Below are positions 35,531-44,195 of a DNA stretch of 64,000 nt, piece after piece. The stretch's first letter is position 1, and every line of letters starts with the position of its first letter. Below the pieces are notes generated by a model, which ran no database searches, was not told the origin of the DNA, and was given only the letters and a program-made list of their open reading frames with translations. The position numbers and the translations under genes were made by a program. Origin of the DNA: Mucilaginibacter pallidiroseus (GTDB taxonomy: Bacteria; Bacteroidota; Bacteroidia; Sphingobacteriales; Sphingobacteriaceae); the NCBI RefSeq assembly GCF_007846085.1, contig NZ_VOEJ01000003.1, positions 434,001 to 498,000 of the forward strand, written 5' to 3'.

Positions 35531-36178
35531 ATGGAAAAAGAAAAAACTGATAAGAAAGACCATATCCTTGACGTGGCTGAAAAAGTTTTTGCTGAGTTGG
35601 GATATGATGGCGCATCAACCCGTGTAATATCCGGAGAAGCGGGTGTAAACATGGCCATGCTCAACTATTACTTTGGATCGAAAGAAGGTGTTTTCCTGGC
35701 CATTTTTGAACGCAGGATTGCATCTTTCCAGTCTACCTTATTAGGTATAGGTGCTGATGAAAGTAAAGACTCGTGGGAAAAGCTGAATAAATATGTGGAA
35801 AGTTATGTTGACCGTGTGATTAACAACAACTGTTTTCATGTAATGCTTAACCGCGAAATTTCCAAGTCAAAAAAAACAGACCTCACCGATAAGATTACGG
35901 ATATCATCATGAAAAATGTAGCTGTTTTTCAACAAATTATAGCAGAAGGTATAGCAAGCGGCCAGTTTAACAATGACGTTGACGAAGCTTTATTAACGGC
36001 TACACTGTTTGGCACAAAAAACTATATGGTTAACACGCACCATATATCGAGCCGTGTAATAGGTTATGATGTAATGGATAGGAAAAACCAGGACGAACTA
36101 CTTAAACCGCGCTTAAAAACCTATCTGAAAAAACTTTTAAAAGCTTATCTACAACCAGAAAATGACAACAATAATTAA
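35531..36178 (+). CDS. TetR/AcrR-family transcriptional regulator
   Basis: 215 residues. The N-terminal HTH (about 10-55) is classical: ILDVAEKVFAELGYDGAST and the recognition part ISGEAGVNMAMLNYYFGSKEGVF. The C-terminal ligand-binding domain is divergent, as expected. It is the first gene of an efflux operon and overlaps the TolC gene by 17 bases. A palindrome in its own promoter makes autorepression, lifted by a drug-like ligand, the simplest model. Confidence 0.9.
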   Translation: MEKEKTDKKDHILDVAEKVFAELGYDGASTRVISGEAGVNMAMLNYYFGSKEGVFLAIFERRIASFQSTLLGIGADESKDSWEKLNKYVESYVDRVINNNCFHVMLNREISKSKKTDLTDKITDIIMKNVAVFQQIIAEGIASGQFNNDVDEALLTATLFGTKNYMVNTHHISSRVIGYDVMDRKNQDELLKPRLKTYLKKLLKAYLQPENDNNN

Positions 36179-37529
36179 TAGCCCCTTGAAAACTTACCTA
36201 AACAGTAAAGCTGTTAGGGTGACGGGTAGTTTTGCCATGCTTTTAATGGCACTGCTATTTACAGCTCACCCTGCATCGGCCCAGGAAAAAACGCTTACCC
36301 TGCAAGAAGCCATACAACTTGGCCTCGATAACAGTAAGGTGTTAAAACTTTCACAATCAAAAATTGATCAGGCGGTATCACGCTACGAGCAAGCTAAAGA
36401 CCGCTCGTTGCCTACAGCCAGCGCCAGTTTTGGCTACAACCGCGCTCAGATTCCCGCCAACGAGCTTAGGCTTGGCCAGGAAAGCATTAACCTGCCAACA
36501 AGCGCCAATGCTTACTTAGGCACACTATCTATAACCCAGCCGATTTTTGAAGGTGGTAAATTGCGTTACGCCCGCGAATCGACCAACTTGCTTACGCAGG
36601 TTGCCCGAATGGATGCTATAAGCGATAAAGACCAGATCACCTTTAACATCATCAATGCTTACTATAACCTTTATAAAGTTTTACAAAGCAAAAAGGTGGT
36701 TGAGCAAAACCTTGCCACTATTGATGTACAAATAAAACAATCGCAACGCTTTTTTGACCAGGGTTTGGTTACCAAAAATGACGTGTTGCGTTTTCAACTG
36801 CAACGCTCAAACATCGAGCTTAACGGTATCGACCTGGAAAGCAACCGCAAGATCATCAACTACAACATGAACATTTTGCTGGGCCTGCCCGAGAGTACCG
36901 AGCTTAATATTGCCCAGATTAATGAAGTGATACCTACGCTTGAGCCATTGGCTGCTTACCTGGATTCGGCTGCAGCTCATCGCCCGGAATTAAAATCGCT
37001 TGATTTACGTGGTGAGGTTGCCGAAACTAATATTAAAAGCATTAAAGCTAACCTGTCGCCAACATTGGCATTTGCAGGTAGCGCTTACTACGTGGGCATA
37101 TCTGGCAACCCAATACCAAAAACTGGTAATTACATTACGCCAATATCATTAGGCCTTACCCTTGGCTGGAACTTTGGTAACCTTTGGACCAACAAGAACA
37201 AAGTAACAGAGGCACGTTTACAGCGTGAGGAGGTAACCATAAACAAAGGTATAACGGTTGATAATATTAAAAACGAAGTTAACCAAAGCTACCAAAATTA
37301 CAAGGCAGCTGTAAACAGGATTAACCTGCTGCAAACTTCAATTAACCAGGCCAACGAGAACAACCGTATCCTGGAAAATAAATACCGCAGCAATATATCA
37401 ACCGCTACAGACCGTGCCGATGCACAAACCTTGCTTTACCAGGCCGAAATTAACCTTGAGCTGGCAAAAGCAGATGCAGGACTCGCATATTATACCCTAT
37501 TAAAATCAACAGGAAAACTTAACAAATAA
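36162..37529 (+). CDS. TolC-family outer membrane channel of the efflux operon
   Basis: 455 residues with signal peptide (ending near ASAQEK). Two helical repeats of the TolC fold are seen (about 45-240 and 265-450), including the ends QAEINLELAKADAGLAYYTLLKSTGKL. It starts inside the regulator gene, so translation is coupled. It forms the outer-membrane channel for the EmrA/EmrB-like pair that follows. Confidence 0.92.
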   Translation: MTTIINSPLKTYLNSKAVRVTGSFAMLLMALLFTAHPASAQEKTLTLQEAIQLGLDNSKVLKLSQSKIDQAVSRYEQAKDRSLPTASASFGYNRAQIPANELRLGQESINLPTSANAYLGTLSITQPIFEGGKLRYARESTNLLTQVARMDAISDKDQITFNIINAYYNLYKVLQSKKVVEQNLATIDVQIKQSQRFFDQGLVTKNDVLRFQLQRSNIELNGIDLESNRKIINYNMNILLGLPESTELNIAQINEVIPTLEPLAAYLDSAAAHRPELKSLDLRGEVAETNIKSIKANLSPTLAFAGSAYYVGISGNPIPKTGNYITPISLGLTLGWNFGNLWTNKNKVTEARLQREEVTINKGITVDNIKNEVNQSYQNYKAAVNRINLLQTSINQANENNRILENKYRSNISTATDRADAQTLLYQAEINLELAKADAGLAYYTLLKSTGKLNK

Positions 37530-37547
37530 TTACAATTATATAAAGCA

Positions 37548-38597
37548 ATGGCACAGCAAGAAAACGAAGCCCCAAAAAAGAAAAGCAAAGTACTCCCGAT
37601 TATATTAGGAGTGATCTTGATTGGCGGGATAATATTTGGTATTAAGGAATATATATACTTTAGCCATCACGTTGATACGGATGATGCGCAGATTGATGGC
37701 GATATAAGCCCGGTGGTAGCACGCGTTGGCGGTTATGTAGACTCGATCTTTTTTGAGGAGAATACCCATGTCAATAAAGACCAGTTATTGGTTAAGATTG
37801 ACGATCATGACTTAAAGATACGCCTTGAACAGGCCCAGGCGGCACAGGTTGGTGCAAGTGCAGGTATTAACGTAGGCCAATCACAAATTTCTACAACAGC
37901 TGCTAACTCATCAAGCGCTAAGGCGGAAGTTGCATCAGCAAAAGCCCGTTTGGATAAAGTACGTAAAGATTATGCTCGTTATGCTAACCTTGTGCAGGAT
38001 GGATCTGTTACCCGCCAAGCGTTTGACCAGGCAAAGGCCGATTTGGAAGTTGCGCAGGCCAACTACACTGCAGCGCAAGATCAATACAAAGCAGCTTTAC
38101 AACAAGTAGCAACAAGCCGCAGCCAGTTAAAGGTAACAAACACCGGTGTAAACCAACGCCAGGTTGATATTGACTATGCAAAGCTGCAGCTATCATACAG
38201 CAACATTAAATCGCCTGCAAGTGGCTTGGCATCTAAAAAGAATGTGCAGGTTGGTCAGTTGGTACAGGCTGGGCAAACACTTTTCTCGGTTGTGAATGAT
38301 AACAGCATTTACATCACTGCCAACTTTAAAGAGACCCAGTTGGATAAGATAAAGAACGGACTTAAGGTTGACGTGGATGTTGACGCTTATCCTGATATGA
38401 AAATTGAGGGTACGGTTTATAACTTTTCGCCTGCAACCGGCGCGAAATTCTCATTACTGCCACCAGATAACGCTACCGGTAACTTTGTGAAAGTAGTACA
38501 ACGTATTCCTGTTAAAATAAAAATTACAGGTAGCAAAGAAGATATCGCGAAACTACGCCCTGGTATGAGCGTAAATGTTTCGGTAATTACTAAATAA
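37548..38597 (+). CDS. EmrA/HlyD-family membrane fusion protein
   Basis: 349 residues with one N-terminal membrane helix (VLPIILGVILIGGIIFGI). The EmrA-like landmarks HHVDTDDAQIDGDISPVVAR and the second half DYAKLQLSYSNIKSPASGL frame a coiled-coil hairpin of about 100 residues. It bridges the DHA2 transporter and TolC. It is preceded by the TolC gene (18-base gap) and followed by the transporter gene (7-base gap). Confidence 0.92.
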   Translation: MAQQENEAPKKKSKVLPIILGVILIGGIIFGIKEYIYFSHHVDTDDAQIDGDISPVVARVGGYVDSIFFEENTHVNKDQLLVKIDDHDLKIRLEQAQAAQVGASAGINVGQSQISTTAANSSSAKAEVASAKARLDKVRKDYARYANLVQDGSVTRQAFDQAKADLEVAQANYTAAQDQYKAALQQVATSRSQLKVTNTGVNQRQVDIDYAKLQLSYSNIKSPASGLASKKNVQVGQLVQAGQTLFSVVNDNSIYITANFKETQLDKIKNGLKVDVDVDAYPDMKIEGTVYNFSPATGAKFSLLPPDNATGNFVKVVQRIPVKIKITGSKEDIAKLRPGMSVNVSVITK

Positions 38598-38604
38598 AAA
38601 AATC

Positions 38605-40146
38605 ATGGCTGAAACAGGCTTTAAAAAGTGGATAATTACCATCACGGTAATCATGGCGTCGCTCCTGGAGCTGATCGACACGACTATCGTGAACGTGGCT
38701 ATCCCGCACATACAAGGTAACCTGGGTGCCACCCTTGAAGATATAGCCTGGGTGGTTACAGGTTATGCCGTGGCAAACGTTATTATCCTGCCCATGTCGG
38801 GCTGGTTGGGCGGGCGCTTTGGCCGTAAAAATTACTTCCTTACATCTATCATTGTATTTACCATAGCCTCGTTCCTTTGCGGTAATGCAACCTCGCTTGA
38901 TGAGCTTGTGATATTCCGTATTCTGCAGGGTATTGCAGGTGGTGGCTTGATATCAACAGGGCAAACCATCCTGATCGAGACCTGGCCGCGCGAGCAAATT
39001 GGTACGGCAACTGCTTTGTTTGGTTTAGGTGCTGTAGTAGGCCCAACAGTAGGCCCAACCATTGGCGGCTGGATAACCGAAAACTACTCATGGCCCTGGA
39101 TATTTTATGTAAACCTACCGGTAGGCGCGCTTGCTGCTTTCCTTACCTACACGTTTATAAATGAAACGCCCAAGGATACCAAAAAGCCGATTGACTGGTG
39201 GGGTATTGGCTTGCTTGCCCTGGCGGTAGGCAGTTTACAAACCATCCTTGAAAAAGGTGAGTCGGAAGACTGGTTTGCTAAAACTTACATCATTGTGTTA
39301 ACAGTAACTGCCGTTTTAGGAACGCTATTATTCATTTGGCGCGAGTTGAGTACCGATCACCCTATTGTGAACTTCAGCATTATGCGGCACCGGAGCTTTT
39401 CGGTGGGTATGTTTACATCCTTTATACTCGGTTTCGGGTTGTATGGATCGGTGTTCGTGTTCCCGGTGTTCTGCCAAAACTTATTAGGGTTTAACGCCCA
39501 GCAAACGGGCGAGCTATTGTTCCCGGGTGGTGTTTGTACCATTGTGATGATGCCCTTTATAGGCAAAATGCTTAACAAAGGTGTACCAGCGCAATTTATG
39601 GCTACGGGTGGTATGTTCTTATTCTTTGTATTTACCTGGATGCTGAGCAACTCTACCCTTGCCACCGGTGAGAGGGATGTGTTGATACCATTGCTTATTC
39701 GTGGTGTGGGTATGGCGCTATTATTCGTTCCGTTAACAACGTTAGCGATGGCCGATCTGAAAGGCCCTGAAATTGGCCAGGGGTCGGGTTTGAACAACAT
39801 GATGAGGCAACTGGGCGGATCGTTCGGTATTGCCGCGCTGACAACTATTATACACATCCGCCAGGGCTTTCACCGCAGTGTGCTGATAGAACATGTTAAC
39901 CCATATAACAATGCTTTTAACGACAGGCTTAATATGCTTACCCATGCATTTATGGCCAAAGGTAAATCGATGCTTGATGCAACCCACATGGCATATGCAG
40001 CCATTGAGGGTACTGTAATAAGGCAAACCATGTTGCTTACCTATGATGACGCATACTGGATCTCTGGCCTGGTAATGCTTTTCTCGATACCGCTGCTTTA
40101 CCTGCAGCCGTTTAAAAAGCTGAAGGCCGTTGCCGATGCTCACTAA
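38605..40146 (+). CDS. DHA2-family MFS drug:H+ antiporter (EmrB-like)
   Basis: 513 residues, about 14 membrane helices. Motifs typical of DHA2 are present: the opening LELIDTTIVNVAIPHIQGNL, motif A region GWLGGRFGRK, and motif C region GAVVGPTVGPTIGGWI. With the EmrA-like adaptor and TolC it forms a tripartite pump moving hydrophobic drugs across both membranes. It is the last gene of the TetR-controlled operon. Confidence 0.93.
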   Translation: MAETGFKKWIITITVIMASLLELIDTTIVNVAIPHIQGNLGATLEDIAWVVTGYAVANVIILPMSGWLGGRFGRKNYFLTSIIVFTIASFLCGNATSLDELVIFRILQGIAGGGLISTGQTILIETWPREQIGTATALFGLGAVVGPTVGPTIGGWITENYSWPWIFYVNLPVGALAAFLTYTFINETPKDTKKPIDWWGIGLLALAVGSLQTILEKGESEDWFAKTYIIVLTVTAVLGTLLFIWRELSTDHPIVNFSIMRHRSFSVGMFTSFILGFGLYGSVFVFPVFCQNLLGFNAQQTGELLFPGGVCTIVMMPFIGKMLNKGVPAQFMATGGMFLFFVFTWMLSNSTLATGERDVLIPLLIRGVGMALLFVPLTTLAMADLKGPEIGQGSGLNNMMRQLGGSFGIAALTTIIHIRQGFHRSVLIEHVNPYNNAFNDRLNMLTHAFMAKGKSMLDATHMAYAAIEGTVIRQTMLLTYDDAYWISGLVMLFSIPLLYLQPFKKLKAVADAH

Positions 40147-40152
40147 AAAATA

Positions 40153-40185
40153 AAACCCATTCTGTTCTCGCAACAGAATGGGTTT
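40153..40185. terminator. terminator after the efflux operon
   Basis: Perfect 14-bp stem AAACCCATTCTGTT/AACAGAATGGGTTT with a 5-base loop. The T run is better on the minus strand. Confidence 0.75.
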
Positions 40186-40215
40186 ACCCAAAAAAATCAA
40201 CAATTAAATTCTTAA

Positions 40216-40276
40216 ACGCCCCCTGTAAGGACATTATACTTTGAAGCAGCTATAAGGTTTCAGGGGGTTTTATTAA
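40216..40276. repeat. Inverted GC-rich arms in the gap before AhpD
   Basis: CGCCCCCTGTAAGG near 40217 and AAGGTTTCAGGGGGTTTT near 40256 have matching CCCCCTG/CAGGGGG arms. It could be a second terminator or a degenerate relative of the palindromic repeat in radA. The rest of 40147-40364 shows no gene. Confidence 0.4.
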
Positions 40277-40364
40277 TCTAAAGCACTAAATTTAGCGGTT
40301 TTTGAGGGAGAATGCCAAATTTTATTTTACAAAATTTTGCACATAGCGAAAATATTTTTTGGAA

Positions 40365-40949
40365 TTAGAAAATTACTTTACCCGTTGCGGTAACTAATGA
40401 TGCAATTCTTACCGCATCAAATATCCTTTCCTCGGTAGTTCCAAGCTTAATCAGCGAATCCTCGTGTGCATTTACGCACATCTCGCAACCGTTAACAGCT
40501 GATATAGCAAGGCTCATCAATTCAAAAAATTCTTTCCCGGTTACAGGTTTCATCATCAACTGCATGCGTATGCGGGCCGGTATTTGTGTGTACTTTTCCT
40601 TTTGCGTAAAATGGCGGAAACGGTAAAACACATTGTTTGATGCTAGTAACGATGCGCAGCCAACAGCCTCGGCTATGTCAGCATCTGTAGCGTCGGCCTC
40701 TTTTGCCTTTGCTATATAAAAGTTAATGAGTGCTGTATTATTATTGTTTACAGCAGTGCTTAGTCCAAGCAAGGCGCATTCTTTAGCGTTAATGTGCTCT
40801 GACGTAAGCGTGCTGGTAAAGTTTAATTTAAGGTCGCGCAGGTAGCGTGATTCGCCTGTTTCCAAAAGCGTTAGGCTGGCGTTGCGGTATGCGGTATCAA
40901 GGCCTACTGTTTGTAAAAGCTCTTGTATGGTTTCTGTACTTTCAGTCAT
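40365..40949 (-). CDS. AhpD-like carboxymuconolactone decarboxylase family protein
   Basis: A 194-residue all-helical protein. The redox motif CEMCVNAH matches the AhpD-type CxxC-x3-H site, which reduces peroxiredoxin partners. A preceding family helix is visible (VGCASLLASNNVFYRFR). ahpC is encoded directly upstream, after a repeat-bearing gap, so it likely recycles AhpC. Confidence 0.85.
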   Translation of the reverse strand: MTESTETIQELLQTVGLDTAYRNASLTLLETGESRYLRDLKLNFTSTLTSEHINAKECALLGLSTAVNNNNTALINFYIAKAKEADATDADIAEAVGCASLLASNNVFYRFRHFTQKEKYTQIPARIRMQLMMKPVTGKEFFELMSLAISAVNGCEMCVNAHEDSLIKLGTTEERIFDAVRIASLVTATGKVIF

Positions 40950-40986
40950 GTTTTAAATAAATGATAGTTGAATTTGATGGTAAAAA

Positions 40987-41080
40987 ATTAACCACAAGGA
41001 TTTCACAAAGTTTACAAAGCGGAATGGCGCAATTATGCAATTATCCGTTTTGCTGTAGCCCTGTGTTCTTTGTGGTTAAT
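40987..41080. repeat. Inverted repeat ATTAACCACAA...TTGTGGTTAAT
   Basis: The ahpC-ahpD gap contains ATTAACCACAA near 40987 and its reverse complement near 41070, with TTTCACAAAG and TTCTTTG parts extending the similarity. The TTAACCACAAAG type of repeat is, to my recollection, frequent between genes in Bacteroidota. It has no open frame. Confidence 0.55.
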
Positions 41081-41103
41081 CAAATAAACCCTTACGGGTA
41101 AAA

Positions 41104-41649
41104 TTATACAGTTAAAGTTTCCTGGCCTTTTTCCCAGTTGCAAGGGCAAAGCTCGTCAGTTTGTAAACCATCCAGTACACGCAAAACTTCTTTAACGTTA
41201 CGGCCAACGTTAAGGTCATTTACACATACCCAACGAATGATGCCTTGTGGGTCGATAATGAAAGTAGCACGGTAAGCAACTTTTTCATTTTCTTCAAGAA
41301 TACCAAGATCTTCAGCTAATGTTTTTGAAGTATCAGCAAGCATCGGGAACTTAAGGTCGCGCAGGTCATCATGGTGTGTTCTCCATGCAGCGTGTACGAA
41401 TTCAGAGTCGGTTGAAGCACCGATCAGGCGGGTTTCGCGGTCGCGGAATTCACCAAAGTTTTTGTTGAACTCAGCAATCTCGGTAGGGCAAACAAAAGTA
41501 AAGTCTTTTGGCCACCAGAACATTACGGTCCACACGTTGTCTTCGTTTACCAGGTAGTCTGAAGTTATGGTTTCAAACTCTTTACCTTTTTCAAGGCTAA
41601 CAACTGCGGTTTTAGAAAATTGAGGAAATTTTTGTCCTATCGTTAACAT
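41104..41649 (-). CDS. ahpC: Peroxiredoxin, AhpC type
   Basis: 181 residues. It reduces H2O2 and organic peroxides in the cytoplasm. The peroxidatic Cys54 is in DFTFVCPTE; the C-terminal CPC pair (C168, C170) offers the resolving cysteine. The family core SEFVHAAWR and GIIRWVCVND are present. Downstream lies the AhpD-like partner. Confidence 0.92.
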   Translation of the reverse strand: MLTIGQKFPQFSKTAVVSLEKGKEFETITSDYLVNEDNVWTVMFWWPKDFTFVCPTEIAEFNKNFGEFRDRETRLIGASTDSEFVHAAWRTHHDDLRDLKFPMLADTSKTLAEDLGILEENEKVAYRATFIIDPQGIIRWVCVNDLNVGRNVKEVLRVLDGLQTDELCPCNWEKGQETLTV

Positions 41650-41777
41650 AATGCTTGTTTTGTTAAAATTTATGCAACAAATATAGCTTTAATTAACGGC
41701 AGAGCACCATTGTAAATATTGATAGGGTATAGACAAAAGCTATTTATTCTGTCAAAGATATTATTAGGAGCTATTTA

Positions 41778-41820
41778 AATTAGGGCGGCTACAAATTATT
41801 GCAGTCGCCCTAATTATTTT
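41778..41820 (-). terminator. terminator of the GAPDH gene
   Basis: 10-bp stem AATTAGGGCG/CGCCCTAATT. It sits directly past the minus-strand stop of the aldehyde dehydrogenase gene, with a TTTAAATAG end on that strand. Confidence 0.6.
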
Positions 41821-43448
41821 TATAAGATAAACTTCGTACTTAAAAAATTGGAATCGTTATCATTCACAATTTCATTGATGAGTGTTTTGTTTTGCTCATT
41901 TAATTTACCTGCTACCAAAGAGCGGAGCGAGAATGCACGCAAAGCGTCATGAACTGACAGGGTACCTTCTGCACTATCTTTACGGCCGGTGAACGGGAAA
42001 ACATCCGGCCCGCGCTGGCACTGTGTATTGATGTTTACACGGCTTACAAGGTTCACAAAAGGGTCTATCAGTGATGACACCTCTTTAGCATCGTTACTAA
42101 AAATACTCACCTGCATACCATGCGGAGAATTGATTTGGTAAGCTATCGGCTCCTCTATCGACTCGTACGGAACCACAGGAATTACAGGCCCGAACTGTTC
42201 CTCGTGATAAAGTCTCATTCCCTCGTTTACAGGATAAACCACCGCCGGGAAAACAAATGAACCAGAGGTGATACCTCCATGCGGATTTATCACTTTGGCA
42301 CCGCCTGCTGCAGCGTCATCAATAACTTCCTTCAAATAATCAGGCTTGTGTGGCTCGGGTAGCGGGGTGAGTTTTACGCCGTCCGTCCACGGCAGCCCGG
42401 GTTTCAGCGCTTCAACTGCTGCGCTTAGCTGCCTGGTGAATTCTTCGGCAACGTCTTTATGTACAAATATGATTTTGATGGCCGTACAACGCTGCCCGTT
42501 AAAAGATAATGCACCCAATAAACACTCGCTTACTGCAAGCCCGATATCAGCATGCTTAGTAACTATGGCGGCATTTTTTGCGTCCAGGCTTAAAACAGCG
42601 CGTAGGCGGTTTACCTTCGGGTGGCGTTTTTTAAGGTCATTTGCTACTTTGCTGCTGCCAATAAATGCCAGCACGTTTATTTTACCGGTAGCCATAAGAC
42701 CGGGCGTTACTACTGCCCCACGGCCATAAACGGTATTGACCACACCTTTTGGAAAAGCGTCTTTAAATGCTTCCAGCAAAGGGTAGTGTAAAAGCGTACC
42801 GTGTTTAGGTGGTTTAAAAAGCACCGTGTTGCCCATTATCAAGGCCGGTATCAGTGTGGTAAAGGTTTCGTTAAGCGGGTAGTTGAATGGCCCCATGCAA
42901 AGCACCACCCCAAGCGGCGAGCGGCGAATTTGGGCAACAAGCCCCTCGGCCATTTCAAACCTTGATGATTGCCTGTCGATATCCTTAAGCGCATCAATGG
43001 TTGCATTAATGTACTCGATAGTGCGGTCAAACTCCTTTATCGAGTCGGCGTATGATTTGCCTATTTCCCACATCAGCAGTTTTACAACAAGCGTGCGCTG
43101 TTCGCTCATTTTGTAAACAAACCGCTCCATGCATTTAATGCGGCCGGCTACGCTCATGGTTGGCCACTCGCCACGGCCGTTGTCATAAGCCTGCAGCGCA
43201 GCTTCCATGGCTTCGGTTGCTTCCGTTTCGGTACATACGGGGTAGGTGCCAATCAACTTGCGTTGCAAGCTGCCATCTGCGGCAGGTATCATAACAGGCG
43301 AGTATACCTCGCTTACCTCGCCATTCCAGGGTCGCATTTCGCCATTTACCAGGTATTCGCGCTGATGGATCTCATCCACCCGGTGTTGCTCGGGTATTTG
43401 GTCCTCCGTAACGAACATGGCCTGCAGCTGTTCTTTAAAGTTTTCCAT
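41820..43448 (-). CDS. gapN: NADP-dependent glyceraldehyde-3-phosphate dehydrogenase (GapN-type ALDH)
   Basis: A 542-residue aldehyde dehydrogenase. The catalytic Cys321 is in SFNGQRCTA; the substrate-related NINTQCQRGPDVFPFTGRKD is characteristic of GapN. GapN oxidises glyceraldehyde 3-phosphate directly to 3-phosphoglycerate, making NADPH and bypassing ATP formation. The N-terminal 35 residues are an extra stretch. No other glycolytic genes are adjacent; the gap of 240 bp upstream (43449-43688) shows only a promoter-like AT-rich part and a terminator. Confidence 0.87.
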   Translation of the reverse strand: MENFKEQLQAMFVTEDQIPEQHRVDEIHQREYLVNGEMRPWNGEVSEVYSPVMIPAADGSLQRKLIGTYPVCTETEATEAMEAALQAYDNGRGEWPTMSVAGRIKCMERFVYKMSEQRTLVVKLLMWEIGKSYADSIKEFDRTIEYINATIDALKDIDRQSSRFEMAEGLVAQIRRSPLGVVLCMGPFNYPLNETFTTLIPALIMGNTVLFKPPKHGTLLHYPLLEAFKDAFPKGVVNTVYGRGAVVTPGLMATGKINVLAFIGSSKVANDLKKRHPKVNRLRAVLSLDAKNAAIVTKHADIGLAVSECLLGALSFNGQRCTAIKIIFVHKDVAEEFTRQLSAAVEALKPGLPWTDGVKLTPLPEPHKPDYLKEVIDDAAAGGAKVINPHGGITSGSFVFPAVVYPVNEGMRLYHEEQFGPVIPVVPYESIEEPIAYQINSPHGMQVSIFSNDAKEVSSLIDPFVNLVSRVNINTQCQRGPDVFPFTGRKDSAEGTLSVHDALRAFSLRSLVAGKLNEQNKTLINEIVNDNDSNFLSTKFIL

Positions 43449-43634
43449 TTTTAAGGGTCTTAAATTTTAATTTGATTTATGATCCGAACTGTTTAGATGT
43501 AGCCTCTAATTTAGCCCGATTACCTTAATTAACCCAAATAATAGTATCATGGTTGCGTATTTTTTATTTGCAAATCACCTGTTGGGTTGTAAAGGTGCCA
43601 ACACAGCATGTTGAGCACAAAAATTAATTTAAAT

Positions 43635-43672
43635 AAAATAGGGCCGGCTGCTTATGCAACCGGCCCTATTTT
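43635..43672 (-). terminator. terminator of the thioredoxin/Gfo operon
   Basis: Stem AAAATAGGGCCGG/CCGGCCCTATTTT with a short loop containing further TGC/GCA pairing. It follows the minus-strand thioredoxin stop. Confidence 0.85.
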
Positions 43673-43688
43673 GTAAATCAAGTGTTAG

Positions 43689-44168
43689 CTAAACCTTTTT
43701 AATGGTTTCCATTACCGTTTTAAACTCGGGTACTTTATCAAAAGCTTTTACAAGCTGGCCTTTTGCATCGTAAATAGCTACATAAGGTGTTTGTTTAAGC
43801 CCGTAATATTTTTGAACAACGTATGAGTAGCCTTCGGTACCTACAGTAAAATTTGGATAGTTTTTAAGGTTATACTTTTCGTAAAAAGGTTTTACCATGC
43901 GTATATCAACAAAGGTTACCATAACAACCTCAAACTTTTTAAGCTGATTCATTACGGGTTTCATCTCGTCCATCATGGCGGTACAGTGCCCGCAATCTGG
44001 CGAAAAATAAATAAGTATTACCGGTTTGCCTTTTTGCAAATTGGCCGGGGTTGCATAAGTGTTATCAACCTTTTGTATTTTAAACGGGGCAAGTACGGGG
44101 GGCGTATTTTGCGCACTGCTACAGGCAGCAAAAATCAGCATGCCCAGCATAAATATCAATCTCTTCAT
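43689..44168 (-). CDS. Thioredoxin-like lipoprotein (TlpA/redoxin)
   Basis: 159 residues from MKRLIFMLGM; an eight-residue upstream extension is open, but this start gives a proper lipoprotein leader with lipobox FAAC (Cys16). The active site CGHC is at 59-62 with the LIYFSPD context, and the cis-Pro region is KQTPYVAIYD. It is a membrane-anchored disulfide reductase facing the periplasm. The upstream oxidoreductase gene ends 27 bases before its ATG. Confidence 0.85.
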   Translation of the reverse strand: MKRLIFMLGMLIFAACSSAQNTPPVLAPFKIQKVDNTYATPANLQKGKPVILIYFSPDCGHCTAMMDEMKPVMNQLKKFEVVMVTFVDIRMVKPFYEKYNLKNYPNFTVGTEGYSYVVQKYYGLKQTPYVAIYDAKGQLVKAFDKVPEFKTVMETIKKV

Positions 44169-44195
44169 TCTGTTAAGGTCAATTTTTTTCATCTA

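Noticed and set aside
39357-40203. Reverse frames opposite the EmrB-like gene
   Set aside because: Antisense to a well-supported transporter with no signal or domain of their own.
41820-43448. Possibility that the aldehyde dehydrogenase is a generic ALDH
   Set aside because: The conserved NINTQCQRGPDVFPFTGRKD block fits GapN-type enzymes better than generic aldehyde dehydrogenases.
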